A stretch of DNA of 40,615 nt from Phycisphaerales bacterium UBA854. Its GTDB lineage: Bacteria > Planctomycetota > Phycisphaerae > Phycisphaerales > SM1A02. Of this stretch, positions 1-8,684 are shown one piece after another (positions within the stretch are counted from its first letter, which is position 1; each line of letters starts with the position of its first letter). Below the pieces are notes generated by a model that was not told where the DNA came from, did not search any database, and saw only the letters and a program-made list of their open reading frames with translations. Position numbers and translations under genes: made by a program. The stretch spans positions 37,053 through 77,667 of the forward strand of contig DBGM01000001.1 in NCBI GenBank assembly GCA_002295885.1. Direction: 5' to 3'.

Positions 1-689
1 CCCGCCAGTCCGCGATCGGCGGGCATGCGGATGAGCAGTGACTCGTCGCTTCCGGAGACCTCGTCGCGATGGGCGACCGCGGTCAGCAACTCGTTGCGGG
101 GTTCGTCGTAGCGGAAGACGGTCGCCCGTTCCGCGTGGAGCTTCTCCCGCAGGATGTCGCAGATGGTGCGGAGCTTGCGGGCGCCTCCCACCGCCTGCTG
201 CAGTCGCCCGTCGATGCCCGGAAGATCCAGTTCCTTCATCATCGTGACCGTGGAATCCGGCTCGTCCTCCGGAATCGGCATGTTGCGGACGGCCAGCAGC
301 GCCTGGATCCGCGCCAGCAGCACGGGCAGGTTGATGGGCTTCGTCACGTAGTCGTTGGTGCCGTGGCGGAAGGACTCCACCACGATCTCGGACCGGTCGC
401 GGGTCGAGGCGATGATCACGGGCAGCACGGCGGCCAGGTGCCGGCGTCGAATCTGCTTGAGCAGGTCGAACCCGTGTCCCTCGTCCAGATCGGTATCGAG
501 GATGACCAACGCGATGGAGTCGTTGTCCAGCTGCCGGAGGGCATCGGCCTGCCCCCGGGCCACTCGGACGTCGTAGCCCCGGTCGGACAGGAACTCGCTC
601 AGGATGCTGCGACTGACATCCCCCGGGTCCACGACCAGAATTCGTTCGGGACCCGAAGTGTCTTCCGCAACCGGGACGGTGTCGACCAT
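1..689 (-). CDS. Response regulator receiver-GAF protein (C-terminus cut by window edge)
   Basis: Reading leftward from an ATG at 689-687, the frame stays open to position 1, so only the first 229 or so residues are visible. Residues 15-135 form a CheY-like receiver domain. D65 (in LVILDTD) is the expected phosphorylation site, D21 is the acidic-pocket residue, S95/T96 the switch hydroxyl and K117 (VTKP) the conserved lysine. The second acidic-pocket residue is replaced by proline (VVDPGD). From about residue 160 the sequence resembles the start of a GAF sensor domain (ILREKLHAERATVFRYD). The output domain lies outside the window, so a cyclase, kinase or phosphatase end cannot be decided. There is no Shine-Dalgarno sequence. 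A TAGCAT box ends 6 nt before the ATG, suggesting a leaderless mRNA. It diverges from the oxidoreductase gene at 761. Confidence 0.85.
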   Translation of the reverse strand, partial: MVDTVPVAEDTSGPERILVVDPGDVSRSILSEFLSDRGYDVRVARGQADALRQLDNDSIALVILDTDLDEGHGFDLLKQIRRRHLAAVLPVIIASTRDRSEIVVESFRHGTNDYVTKPINLPVLLARIQALLAVRNMPIPEDEPDSTVTMMKELDLPGIDGRLQQAVGGARKLRTICDILREKLHAERATVFRYDEPRNELLTAVAHRDEVSGSDESLLIRMPADRGLA

Positions 690-695
690 GACGGC

Positions 696-701
696 ATGCT
701 A
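696..701 (-). promoter_or_regulatory. Candidate -10 box (TAGCAT) for a leaderless transcript
   Basis: On the minus strand TAGCAT is followed by 6 nt and then the ATG of the response regulator gene. Transcription would start at or next to the A of ATG. No convincing -35 hexamer is seen 16-18 bp upstream. The same hexamer is the -10 of the better promoter at 17797-17825. Confidence 0.4.
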
Positions 702-760
702 GTCGACGAGGAACGACTCGTCCCGCCGCGTTGACGTACCATTGATCCGGAGGTGCACCC

Positions 761-2953
761 GTGCGACGTATCAAGGCGGCCGGTGGCTGGCCGGCCATCT
801 TCTACACCCTCAAGCATGCCCGTGCCACGGGCGGATTTCTCCGCATGTGGAAGGCGATGCGCACCCGCAACGCCTGCAAGACCTGCGCACTGGGGATGGG
901 TGGCCAGCAGGGCGGCATGGTCAATGAAGCGGGTCGATTCCCCGAGGTCTGCAAGAAGTCGGTGCAGGCCATGGCCGCGGATCTCCAGGGCGCGGTGCCG
1001 ACCCATTTCTTCGACGATGTCTCGATCCGCCGGATGCAGGAGATGACCCCCCGGGAACTGGAGGCGGCGGGGCGACTGACCCGTCCCGTGTACCGCGGTC
1101 CGCTGGACAGCCATTACCGGGAGATCGACTGGGACGATGCGCTGGACCGGATCGCGTCGCGTCTCGGATCCATCGCACCAGAGGAGGCGTTCTTCTACTT
1201 CTCGGGTCGATCATCGAACGAAGCCGGGTTCCTCCTGCAGCTGATGGCCCGGTGCTGGGGAACCAACAACATCAACAACTGCTCCTACTACTGCCACCAG
1301 GCGTCGGGAGTCGGTCTCGCCTCCGTGACCGGTTCGGGGACCGCGACGGTCGTCCTCGAGGATCTGCACGAGTGCGATCTGGTGGTACTCATCGGTGCGA
1401 ATCCGTCCTCGAACCATCCGCGTCTCATGCGTTCGCTGGTGGAGGTGCGGCGGCGGGGTGGCCGTGTGGTCGTGATCAATCCGCTGCGGGAACTGGGACT
1501 GGACCGTTTCAAGGTCCCGTCCGACGTGCGCAGCATGATCCGCGCCTCCCGCATCAACGATCTCTACGTGCAGGGCCACATCGGCGGTGACGGATGGCTG
1601 CTGGCGGGCGTGATCCGGGCGCTGGTGCGTCGCGGTGGGATCGATCGCGCATTCGTCGGGCAGCACGCCGACGGATGGGACGAGTTCGAGGCCTCGATCG
1701 GGGCACTCGATCCCGGGGAGATCGTGCGGCGCAGCGGAGTGGAGCAGTCCGTCATCGACGAGCTCGCCTCCCTCTGTGCAGCGTCGAAGCGTTCGATCTT
1801 CTGCTGGGCCATGGGCATCACCCATCACGACCACGGGGTCGGAAACGTGCAGATGATCGCCAACCTCGCCATCGCGACCGGGCAGCTGGGTCGCCCCGGG
1901 TGCGGGCTGCTTCCGCTGCGTGGTCATTCGAACGTGCAGGGCATTGGATCCATGGGTGTGGTTCCGAAGCTGAAGGAGGCCTTCTTCCGCGAACTCGAGC
2001 ACGCCGCGAATGTGCCGATGCCCACCGCCCCGGGCATGGATACGCTGGCGTGCATGGAAGCGGCCCGGTCGGGCGCCGTCCGGTTCGCCCTCTGTCTCGG
2101 CGGAAACCTCTACGGTTCGAATCCGGACTCCACCTTCGCGGCCGAGGCCTTCCGGTGCATCGATCAGGTCGTGCATCTCTCGACCACGCTCAACACCGGC
2201 CACGCGCACGGCTGCGGTCGCGAAACGATCATCCTGCCCGTCCTTCCCCGCGACGAGGAATCCCAGTCCACGACGCAGGAGTCGATGTTCAACTACGTCC
2301 GGCTCAGCGACGGCGGCCGACCGCGTCACGAAGGTCCCCGCAGCGAGGTCGACGTGATCACCGATCTGGCGTCCCGGATCCTGGGCGACGACGGCGCGTT
2401 CGACTGGACGGCCCTGCGGTCGCACGATGCCATTCGTTCCCTGATTGCGCGCGTGGTGCCCGGCTACGAGGCGATCGAGGAGATCGGGCGCACCGGCGAG
2501 GAGTTCCACATCGACGGCCGGACCTTCCACACGCCCCGCTTCTCGACCGAGACCGGCCGGGCGCGGGTCCACAATGTGCCGCTGCCGCACAGCGAAGCGT
2601 TGGCGGACGACGAACTTCGGTTGATGACGATCCGGAGCGAGGGACAGTTCAACACCGTGGTCTACGAGGAGGAGGACCTGTACCGGGGGCAGGACCGTCG
2701 CGACGTTATCCTGATGCACGCGGACGACATGGACCGCTTCGGACTCGTCCACGACGAGCGGGTGGAGGTGTCGACCGGCACCGGATCGATGGAGGTCCAC
2801 GTCCGGGCCATCGACATCCGTCCCGGCAATGCGGTGATGTACTATCCGGAAGCGAACGTGCTGATCCCGCGCCGTGTGGATCCCGTCTCGAGAACTCCGG
2901 CCTTCAAGGGCATACCGGTGCGGATCCGCCGCCGATCAGTCGTCGCGTCGTGA
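761..2953 (+). CDS. FdhF/YdeP-family molybdopterin oxidoreductase
   Basis: This 730-residue protein belongs to the YdeP branch of the formate dehydrogenase-like molybdopterin enzymes. The physiological substrate of this branch is not settled, and E. coli YdeP is linked to acid resistance. C39 and C42 (CKTC) plus C64 are the N-terminal cysteines. C178-H179 (YYCHQASGVGL) aligns with the Sec/Cys-His pair that ligates molybdenum in formate dehydrogenase, here as cysteine. The middle carries bis-MGD-binding patterns (LIGANPSSNHPR, GHSNVQGIGSMG, LGGNLYGSNPD). The C-terminal MGD-binding barrel begins near 620 (LMTIRSEGQFNTVVYE). The GTG start at 761 is chosen for the GGAGG at 749-753. No signal peptide is seen, so it is probably cytoplasmic. 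It meets mobA tail to tail with an 18-bp overlap, and MobA makes the guanylated cofactor such enzymes need. Confidence 0.9.
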   Translation: MRRIKAAGGWPAIFYTLKHARATGGFLRMWKAMRTRNACKTCALGMGGQQGGMVNEAGRFPEVCKKSVQAMAADLQGAVPTHFFDDVSIRRMQEMTPRELEAAGRLTRPVYRGPLDSHYREIDWDDALDRIASRLGSIAPEEAFFYFSGRSSNEAGFLLQLMARCWGTNNINNCSYYCHQASGVGLASVTGSGTATVVLEDLHECDLVVLIGANPSSNHPRLMRSLVEVRRRGGRVVVINPLRELGLDRFKVPSDVRSMIRASRINDLYVQGHIGGDGWLLAGVIRALVRRGGIDRAFVGQHADGWDEFEASIGALDPGEIVRRSGVEQSVIDELASLCAASKRSIFCWAMGITHHDHGVGNVQMIANLAIATGQLGRPGCGLLPLRGHSNVQGIGSMGVVPKLKEAFFRELEHAANVPMPTAPGMDTLACMEAARSGAVRFALCLGGNLYGSNPDSTFAAEAFRCIDQVVHLSTTLNTGHAHGCGRETIILPVLPRDEESQSTTQESMFNYVRLSDGGRPRHEGPRSEVDVITDLASRILGDDGAFDWTALRSHDAIRSLIARVVPGYEAIEEIGRTGEEFHIDGRTFHTPRFSTETGRARVHNVPLPHSEALADDELRLMTIRSEGQFNTVVYEEEDLYRGQDRRDVILMHADDMDRFGLVHDERVEVSTGTGSMEVHVRAIDIRPGNAVMYYPEANVLIPRRVDPVSRTPAFKGIPVRIRRRSVVAS

Positions 2954-3514
2954 TCCGCTCCATGCGGCCCATTCCTCGGGCGTATTGATGTTGAGCAGAC
3001 GTTCCGAGGGAGGTCCGTCCGTGCGGGCCGCGGCGGTGGTCCGCAGCAGCCCGTGCAGCGACCGGTCGGTCGATGCGAGGCGGGCGGAGATCGTCTCCGC
3101 GAGTGCGTCGGAGATCAGCATCGGAAGCGAGGCGGTCGGACCGCCGTCGGGCGTCCGAAAGGTGACCAGTTCACCCGGATGCTCCGCGAGGCGGCGTAGA
3201 TCGTCGGCCACCAGAGCGGGCATGTCGCAGGGAACGACCAGATAGCGTTCGCCGAGTCCGCTGGCCAGCAGGGCATCCAACGCTCCGAGCGGACCCTGAT
3301 CGGGGATCCGATCCTCCACGTGCGTTCGGTCCGGCAGCACATCCTGGGGGCCGCAGATCACGACGCGCGGTGTCACCTGCAGACACACCTCGACCATCAG
3401 TTCGATCATGCGGCGTCCGTCCTCGAGTCGCAGGTCGTGCTTGGACCGCCCCATCCGGCGTGAAGCTCCACCGGTGAGAACGGCCGCGACGAGGGACTCG
3501 GACTTGGAATTCAT
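2936..3514 (-). CDS. mobA: Molybdenum cofactor guanylyltransferase MobA
   Basis: This enzyme transfers GMP from GTP to molybdopterin to make the MGD cofactor. The 192-residue length is normal for the family. The nucleotide-binding signature LTGGASRRMGRSK lies at residues 14-26. DQGPLGAL and the metal-binding VPCDMPAL follow at about 72 and 95. The C-terminal LLNINTPEEW is typical of MobA, where N-x-NTPE closes the fold. The start is an ATG without a strong Shine-Dalgarno sequence. It converges on the molybdopterin oxidoreductase gene and overlaps its last 18 bp, a functional pairing of cofactor maker and cofactor user although the two are on opposite strands. Confidence 0.93.
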   Translation of the reverse strand: MNSKSESLVAAVLTGGASRRMGRSKHDLRLEDGRRMIELMVEVCLQVTPRVVICGPQDVLPDRTHVEDRIPDQGPLGALDALLASGLGERYLVVPCDMPALVADDLRRLAEHPGELVTFRTPDGGPTASLPMLISDALAETISARLASTDRSLHGLLRTTAAARTDGPPSERLLNINTPEEWAAWSGSRRDD

Positions 3515-3615
3515 GGGTGGGATCCGCTCCGTCAGGGAAATCGACGATGTCCGGTGGCCCGGGAGGACGATGAGTGTACTGTTGAACGGAGGCCGTTCGA
3601 GGCCCGGAGTGGACG

Positions 3616-4296
3616 ATGATTCGATGGATGCACGGTTCAGTCTTGAAACTGCTCGTGATCGGGCCTGCGCTGTGGCTGACGCCGCCGGTCGGAGCCCAGG
3701 AGTCGGTCCGCGAGGAACTCGTCCCCGTCGACGCGTTCGTCGAGGATGCCTCGGGGCTGTCCACCAGTCTTCGGGACGTGCAGTACGGAATCCAGGTCCC
3801 CTTCGGCTTCGAACAGCTGATGCGCGAGGACACGCCGGCCGGGCGGTACGTTCGTCGGGCCGCGGGCCTCTGGGCCGTCTTCCCGCGTTCGGAGTACGTG
3901 GTGACGGGCAGCGGCTACATCGCGACCTGGCCGGCCGACACCCGGTTCCACATCGGGCCTCCGCGTCGCTCCGAACCCGCCGTCATCGTTCCGATCGAGG
4001 GCTCTGAAGGCCGGATGATCGAGGCGGCCGATCAGCCCCCCATCGTGGCCGAAGTCGCGGATGCGGTGTTGATCGAAGCCGAGCCCAGTGACGGTCGCAC
4101 CGTCACGCCGCCACCGGTGATGGACACGGGCGCCGGAAGGGACCGACCGCCCCCTCCGAAGCGCATCGAGTTGATCAGAGTTCCCTTCGTGGTCGACGCA
4201 CGCTACCGAAGCACGCGCATCCGCAGCATCGTGGAGCGTGCGAATCGGGCGTCTGCTCAGGCGGCGCGGGGTCCGTCACCGTCGTCCTCGAAGTAG
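3616..4296 (+). CDS. Exported protein of unknown function
   Basis: I do not recognise this 226-residue protein. It starts at an ATG preceded by GGAG with 6-nt spacing. Residues 8-28 form a signal peptide (KLLVIGPALWLTPPVGAQ) with probable cleavage after VGAQ. The mature part has a compact region (about 45-120) containing YGIQVPFGFEQLMR and YVRRAAGLWAVFPRSEYVV. A proline-rich linker (about 165-185, TPPPVMD and PPPPKR) and a basic C-terminus follow. No catalytic motif or cysteine pair is visible. A periplasmic or surface location is inferred from the signal. A TACTGT sequence near 3574 may be its -10 box. Its last 40 bp overlap a small reading frame on the opposite strand. Confidence 0.75.
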   Translation: MIRWMHGSVLKLLVIGPALWLTPPVGAQESVREELVPVDAFVEDASGLSTSLRDVQYGIQVPFGFEQLMREDTPAGRYVRRAAGLWAVFPRSEYVVTGSGYIATWPADTRFHIGPPRRSEPAVIVPIEGSEGRMIEAADQPPIVAEVADAVLIEAEPSDGRTVTPPPVMDTGAGRDRPPPPKRIELIRVPFVVDARYRSTRIRSIVERANRASAQAARGPSPSSSK

Positions 4297-4475
4297 CCCA
4301 GGCATCCCAGCGAGCGAGCCAGCTGCTGCATGCGCCGGTCGGCCAGTTCGAGGGCGAGTGCGGCGATGCGGATGGAATCCGTCGCCGGTGCCGCGGTCGG
4401 CGGATGCCCCGGAAACGGAAGCGGGTTGCGTGCCGTGCGGTCGGGAGTCGGAATGTTCGGGTGCGTTCCGGACAT
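4257..4475 (-). CDS. Possible small hypothetical protein (72 aa)
   Basis: A 72-residue frame with a proline-rich N-terminal half. The C-terminal half is predicted amphipathic helix (SIRIAALALELADRRMQQLA) ending in an acidic tail (YFEDDGDG). The helix has the regular character of a real protein, and the frame fills a gap that otherwise has no gene. There is no Shine-Dalgarno sequence and no recognisable family. It overlaps the 3' end of the exported protein gene by 40 bp. Positions 4476-4655 beyond it hold no gene, only the mqnE upstream region. Confidence 0.4.
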   Translation of the reverse strand: MSGTHPNIPTPDRTARNPLPFPGHPPTAAPATDSIRIAALALELADRRMQQLARSLGCLGYFEDDGDGPRAA

Positions 4476-4641
4476 GGGTCGTCACAGAGATGATCGACAG
4501 CGGGGGTCCGGCTCTTCGGTGGATGGTGAAATCGGGGCAAAACCATTCCCCTCCCCCCCTCAGAACCCGCAGGAACGCCTTGAGTCCGATAATGACGGTT
4601 TGAAATCGAACTCGTCCATCGTTTCGGTGGTCCCGCAGCGA

Positions 4642-4647
4642 TACAAT
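4642..4647 (+). promoter_or_regulatory. Candidate -10 box (TACAAT) for mqnE
   Basis: TACAAT matches the sigma-70 consensus at five of six positions and ends 8 nt before the mqnE ATG. That placement predicts a leaderless or nearly leaderless transcript. No -35 consensus is seen at the usual distance. Confidence 0.5.
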
Positions 4648-4655
4648 CAGGGGTC

Positions 4656-5975
4656 ATGACGACGTTTCCCGCCATCGACACCGTTGCGCACCGCGTGCTC
4701 GAACGCGTCCGGGATGCCGCGCTGACTCCGATCGCGGAGGACGTGATCCACGGTCGTCGACTCGATGCCGAACAGGGAATGACCCTGTTCCGGACCTCCG
4801 ACATCTGGACGGTCTGTTCACTGGCGGATCTCGTGCGGCGCCGACTGAACGGCGACGTGGCCTACTACAACGTGAACCGGCATCTCAACTACTCGAACAT
4901 CTGCGCTCTCAGCTGCAAGTTCTGTGCGTTCCATCGCAAGCGCGATCAGGACGGTGCGTACGAGTATTCCCTGGACGACATCCGCGACGAGGCCATCAAG
5001 GCCATCGATGCGGGCGCCACCGAGATGCACATCGTGGGTGGGCTGCACCCCTGGCTGCCGTTCGAGTACTACCTCGACATGCTCCGCACCATCCGCGAGA
5101 CCGCACCCCGCGTGCACATCAAGGCGTTCACCGCGGTCGAGATCGTGCACCTGGCCCGAATCGCCAAGCGGGGGCGGGAGAAGGAGGAGGGGATCCGCTG
5201 GGTCATCCGGCAGCTGAAGGAGGCCGGGCTCGGCTCGATGCCCGGGGGTGGCGCCGAAGTGTTCGACGACCGCGTCCACTCCGAGACCCATCGGGGCAAG
5301 ATCAGCGGCGATCAGTGGCTCATCGTGCATCGTCTGGCCCACGAAGAGGGACTGAACACCAACGCCACGATGCTCTACGGACACGTCGAGACCTTTGAGG
5401 ACCGCATCCGACACATGCAGCTGCTCCGACAGGAGCAGGACCGGACCCTGCTGGACTGGGCCCGGACCCAGGGGGCCTGCACCCAGACCGCGATCGATCA
5501 CGACGGGGCCGAACATGAAGCCGTCGTCCTGACCGATCCCGCCACCGCCGCGGCGGGTCTGCAGCCGACGTCCGAGACCTGTTCGACCGGCTACTACCAG
5601 ACCCTGATTCCGCTTCCCTTCATTCCCGACGACAGCGAACTCGAGCACCTGCCCGGGCCCATGGGCCTCGAGAACCTGCGCACGATGTGCGTGTCACGCC
5701 TGATGCTGGACAACTTCCCGCACATCAAGGCATTCTGGATCATGCAGACGCTCGAGATGGCCCAGTTCATGCTGCAGAACGGCGCCGACGACATCGACGG
5801 CACCGTCGTGTGGTACGACATCACGAAGGTGGACGGGGCCGGCACCCATCAGGAAGTCACGCAGCGTGATCTGCAGCGGGCGGCGCGCGAGGCGGGCTTC
5901 CATCCGGTCGAGCGTGACACCCTGTACCGAACCGTGCACCGCGATGGACGCGAGTGGACCGTCGACGAGGACTAG
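4656..5975 (+). CDS. mqnE: Aminofutalosine synthase MqnE (radical SAM)
   Basis: MqnE joins SAM to the enolpyruvyl-benzoate product of MqnA, giving aminofutalosine in the futalosine route to menaquinone. The iron-sulfur cysteines are C83, C87 and C90 in the Cx3Cx2C motif NICALSCKFC, preceded by NRHLNYSN. Other family blocks are GGLHPWLPFEYY, LPGGGAE-like SMPGGGAEVF, KISGDQW, NATMLYGHVE, LPGPMGLENL and RLMLDNFPHIKAFWIM. These fit MqnE rather than MqnC. At 439 residues it is longer than the usual 370-390. The excess is mostly an insert at about 262-311, between the helix after ATMLYGH and the IPLPF strand, with two extra cysteines. The gene meets murJ tail to tail, and the two stop codons share a CTAG. 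No other menaquinone gene is in the window. Confidence 0.93.
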   Translation: MTTFPAIDTVAHRVLERVRDAALTPIAEDVIHGRRLDAEQGMTLFRTSDIWTVCSLADLVRRRLNGDVAYYNVNRHLNYSNICALSCKFCAFHRKRDQDGAYEYSLDDIRDEAIKAIDAGATEMHIVGGLHPWLPFEYYLDMLRTIRETAPRVHIKAFTAVEIVHLARIAKRGREKEEGIRWVIRQLKEAGLGSMPGGGAEVFDDRVHSETHRGKISGDQWLIVHRLAHEEGLNTNATMLYGHVETFEDRIRHMQLLRQEQDRTLLDWARTQGACTQTAIDHDGAEHEAVVLTDPATAAAGLQPTSETCSTGYYQTLIPLPFIPDDSELEHLPGPMGLENLRTMCVSRLMLDNFPHIKAFWIMQTLEMAQFMLQNGADDIDGTVVWYDITKVDGAGTHQEVTQRDLQRAAREAGFHPVERDTLYRTVHRDGREWTVDED

Positions 5976-7540
5976 GGCCGTCCCAGTGACCAGCGCAGTT
6001 CCGGCATCCGCAGGATGCGGGCCCCCGCGGCGTAGACGCCGCCGCCCACGGTGACCATGACGGCGAGTTCGACGATCGACCCGAGGATGCCGGGCGAGGG
6101 TTCGAACCACGTCGAACTCCAGAGCACCGCGGCTCCCATGACGACGGAGAGCCCGATCACCCGTCCTGCGGTGGTCCTCACCGTCGCGTCGACGGGACGG
6201 GACACGTGGCGGCCGGTGGCCCGCAGGAGCAGCAGGCACTGGAGTACGGCGCAGATCGCCGTCGACCAGGCGAGGGCCGTTTCGCCCAGGGGCGTCCAGA
6301 TCAGACCGAGGTTGAGGACGAGGTTCAGGACCACGACTCCCATCGCGATCCGGACCGGGGTCATCATGTCCATTCTGGCGTAGCAGCTGCGGGTGAACAC
6401 CTGATTCATCGAATAGGCCCAGACCGCCGTCGCGTAACCGAGCAGGACGGCGGCGACGCGGTGGGCGTCGTTCGCGGTGAACTCGCCGCCCTGCAGGATG
6501 CACGCGGCGAGCGGTTCCCGGACCAGGGCCAGTCCCACGCTGGCGGGCACTCCGATGAACAGGACGAGTCGCAGTCCCCGCCGGATGGTGTCCGCGAACG
6601 GAACGTCATCGTCCGCCTGCCGTGCGAGGACCGGGTAGATGGCGGTGGCCACCGAGATCGCGAACACGCCCAGCGGGAACTGGTAGAGCCGCTGCGCGTA
6701 GCTGATGATCGTCATCGCTCCGTCGTCGAGCGGGTACATCGCGCCGAGGAAGTCGGTGGTCCCCATCACCGCGGGGTAGCTGGCGATCAGACCGTCGAAG
6801 AAGGTGTTCAGCTGCAGGACGCCGAGGCCCAGGATCATGGGCAGCGAGGCCCGCCAGACCTGCTTCAGCGGTTTCATCGCGGCGTCGGGATTCCAGTTCC
6901 AGCCGGCCCGTCCGCGCAGCGACCACAGCATCCAGACCGCCTGCAGCAGTCCCGCCGCGACCATCGCGACGGCGGCGCCGACCACGCTCAGCAGTCGGGC
7001 CCGTTCGTCGTCGACGGTCGTCCACGCCATGGTCGTGACGGCCACGATGATCGCGCCGTTGAGCAGGATGGGAGCGGCGGCCGGAGGTCCGAACCGACCC
7101 ATCACCTGGAGCATGGCCCCCAGGATGGCGACCAGACAGACCAGCGGCATGTACGGCAGGGTGATCATCATCAGCTGGATGGCGATGTCATCGTGGTTCC
7201 GCATCGCCGAGATGAGGAACAGGATCCCCTCCCCGAGCACGACCACCCCGCCCAGTCCGATCATCAGACAGGCGATCACCATGGTGGCCAACTGGGCCGC
7301 CCGGTCCGGATCGCGATCCCGCAGTTTCGCGTACACCGGCAGGAACGCCGCCGTCAGGGCTCCTTCCCCGAAGAGTCGACGGAACAAGTTCGGGATGAGG
7401 AACGCAAACCAGAACGCGCTGGTGAGCTGGTTGGCGCCGAGGACCCGGCTGAGCACACCGTCCCGCACCAGTCCGGTGATGCGGCTGAATGCGGTGAGCA
7501 CCATGACGGTGCGGGCATTGGATTCGATTCGATCAGGCAT
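5972..7540 (-). CDS. murJ: Lipid II flippase MurJ (MviN)
   Basis: This is an integral membrane protein of about 522 residues with many hydrophobic segments, expected to be 14 as in the MOP-superfamily flippases. MurJ moves lipid II across the inner membrane for peptidoglycan synthesis. Recognisable family blocks are the N-terminal SRITGLVRDGVLSRVLGA, FWFAFLIPNLFRRLFGEGALTAAFLPVY, the region around YAQRLYQFPLGVFAISVATAIYPVLAR, and GYATAVWAYSMNQVFTRSCYA. I prefer the ATG at 7540 (MPDRIESNART) to an in-frame start at 7573, because MurJ proteins usually begin about a dozen residues before the first helix. It overlaps the end of the VanZ-like gene by 8 nt, so the two are probably cotranslated as the tail of the parA operon. 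Confidence 0.94.
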   Translation of the reverse strand: MPDRIESNARTVMVLTAFSRITGLVRDGVLSRVLGANQLTSAFWFAFLIPNLFRRLFGEGALTAAFLPVYAKLRDRDPDRAAQLATMVIACLMIGLGGVVVLGEGILFLISAMRNHDDIAIQLMMITLPYMPLVCLVAILGAMLQVMGRFGPPAAAPILLNGAIIVAVTTMAWTTVDDERARLLSVVGAAVAMVAAGLLQAVWMLWSLRGRAGWNWNPDAAMKPLKQVWRASLPMILGLGVLQLNTFFDGLIASYPAVMGTTDFLGAMYPLDDGAMTIISYAQRLYQFPLGVFAISVATAIYPVLARQADDDVPFADTIRRGLRLVLFIGVPASVGLALVREPLAACILQGGEFTANDAHRVAAVLLGYATAVWAYSMNQVFTRSCYARMDMMTPVRIAMGVVVLNLVLNLGLIWTPLGETALAWSTAICAVLQCLLLLRATGRHVSRPVDATVRTTAGRVIGLSVVMGAAVLWSSTWFEPSPGILGSIVELAVMVTVGGGVYAAGARILRMPELRWSLGRP

Positions 7541-8684
7541 GCGTGGCGGGCTCGGGGCTTCCCAATCCCTCATCGTCCACCAGCTCGTGCAGCCGCGCGA
7601 AATTCACACCGCACTCCGGACACACGCCCAGCCCGCCGGCCACGCCGACGGTCGTCAGATCGCAACGACACCGCACGCAGCGTCGATCCCCCTCCTCGAC
7701 GATCTCGTTTCGGAGCACGCGGAACCACTGCCAGACCAGAGCTCCGGCGATGAACGTTCCGCAGTAGAAGATGGACGAGGCAAGTCCCGGGTGCCCGTTG
7801 GCGAGCAGCAGGAGGGGCGCGGCGCACATGGCCAGCAGCACGTAGCCGGCGAAGCAGACGAGTCCGAGGGCACCGTCGGCCTGCAGGATCGTCGCCAGCG
7901 GAATGCGGGGCGCGGGCAGCCGGACCCATTGCGAACGGTGCACCGGATAGCCGCATGCTCCGCAGTGCCCCGAGCCGTCGGCGTCCAGTTCGAGGTCGGA
8001 CAGATCGACCCCGCATTCGAAGCACGGGCGATCCGTCTCGATCCGCCGGAGGTAGTCCGGCAGGATCCGTCGCAGCACCACGCCCAGGGCGGCCAGTCCG
8101 ACCAGGATTCCCAGCGTCAACGTGATGTTTCCGACGCTGATGCCCAGCGTCTTCCAGCCCAGAATGTAGAGCGGCAGGAAGACGACCAGCATGGGGACGA
8201 CGAACGCCCCTGCCAGCAGGAACCAGTTGGCGGGGCGGGCGAGCAGTTCGTCCACCACCCAGATCACCTGCTTCTCCTGCTGCCGCGTCACGAAGTTGTC
8301 CGCGGGTTGGAAGGTGGTCATCCAGGCGCTGGCGGCGAACACGCCGAGCAGACCGGCGGCGATGTCGGCCCCCGAGGTGTCCCGGTGGGCGGAGAAGAAG
8401 CCCTGGCTGATTTCATCGAGCACGGTGAAGGCAGTGGAATACAGGGCCACCACCCAGAATCGCCTGAACCAGCGGGTCATCCACAGCAGGAAGGTGAAGC
8501 CCCCGAAGCACAGGAAGTGCACGAGCTTGTCGGGGGACAGGACATTGTTGCCGCTGGGTTCGGATGCGGGCCAGTGGGTCGCGATCAGCAGCAGGGTCGC
8601 GAAGACGAGGAATGCGATGCGCCACGGCCAGGCGGCACCCTCTCGTCGGATGGCGGCGGGATCCGAGAGGTCGATGCGTGTCAC
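7533..8684 (-). CDS. VanZ-like membrane protein with two zinc ribbons
   Basis: The N-terminal 120 residues resemble the VanZ family: a first membrane helix, the THWPAS and LSPDKLVHFLCFGGFTFLL motifs, then FTVLDEISQGFF. A pair of helices follows at about 165-220. Next comes a zinc ribbon (CFEC near 240, CGAC about 20 residues on), two more helices, and a second ribbon (CVRC, then CPEC) near the C-terminus. Each ribbon has two Cys-x2-Cys knuckles, a pattern common in planctomycete membrane proteins. Function is unknown. Total length is 383 residues. The GTG start at 8684 forms a GTGA overlap with the parA stop, and the 3' end overlaps murJ, so it is cotranslated between a chromosome-partition ATPase and a cell-wall flippase. 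Confidence 0.8.
   Translation of the reverse strand: MTRIDLSDPAAIRREGAAWPWRIAFLVFATLLLIATHWPASEPSGNNVLSPDKLVHFLCFGGFTFLLWMTRWFRRFWVVALYSTAFTVLDEISQGFFSAHRDTSGADIAAGLLGVFAASAWMTTFQPADNFVTRQQEKQVIWVVDELLARPANWFLLAGAFVVPMLVVFLPLYILGWKTLGISVGNITLTLGILVGLAALGVVLRRILPDYLRRIETDRPCFECGVDLSDLELDADGSGHCGACGYPVHRSQWVRLPAPRIPLATILQADGALGLVCFAGYVLLAMCAAPLLLLANGHPGLASSIFYCGTFIAGALVWQWFRVLRNEIVEEGDRRCVRCRCDLTTVGVAGGLGVCPECGVNFARLHELVDDEGLGSPEPATHA

Noticed and set aside
69..734. Long plus-strand open frame opposite the response regulator
   Set aside because: It is the antisense shadow of the receiver-GAF coding sequence. The minus-strand frame has all receiver motifs, while this one has none.
1211..2800. 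529-codon minus-strand frame inside the oxidoreductase
   Set aside because: GC-rich shadow; the His/Gln/Arg-rich translation shows no domain, while the plus strand encodes a recognisable molybdopterin enzyme.
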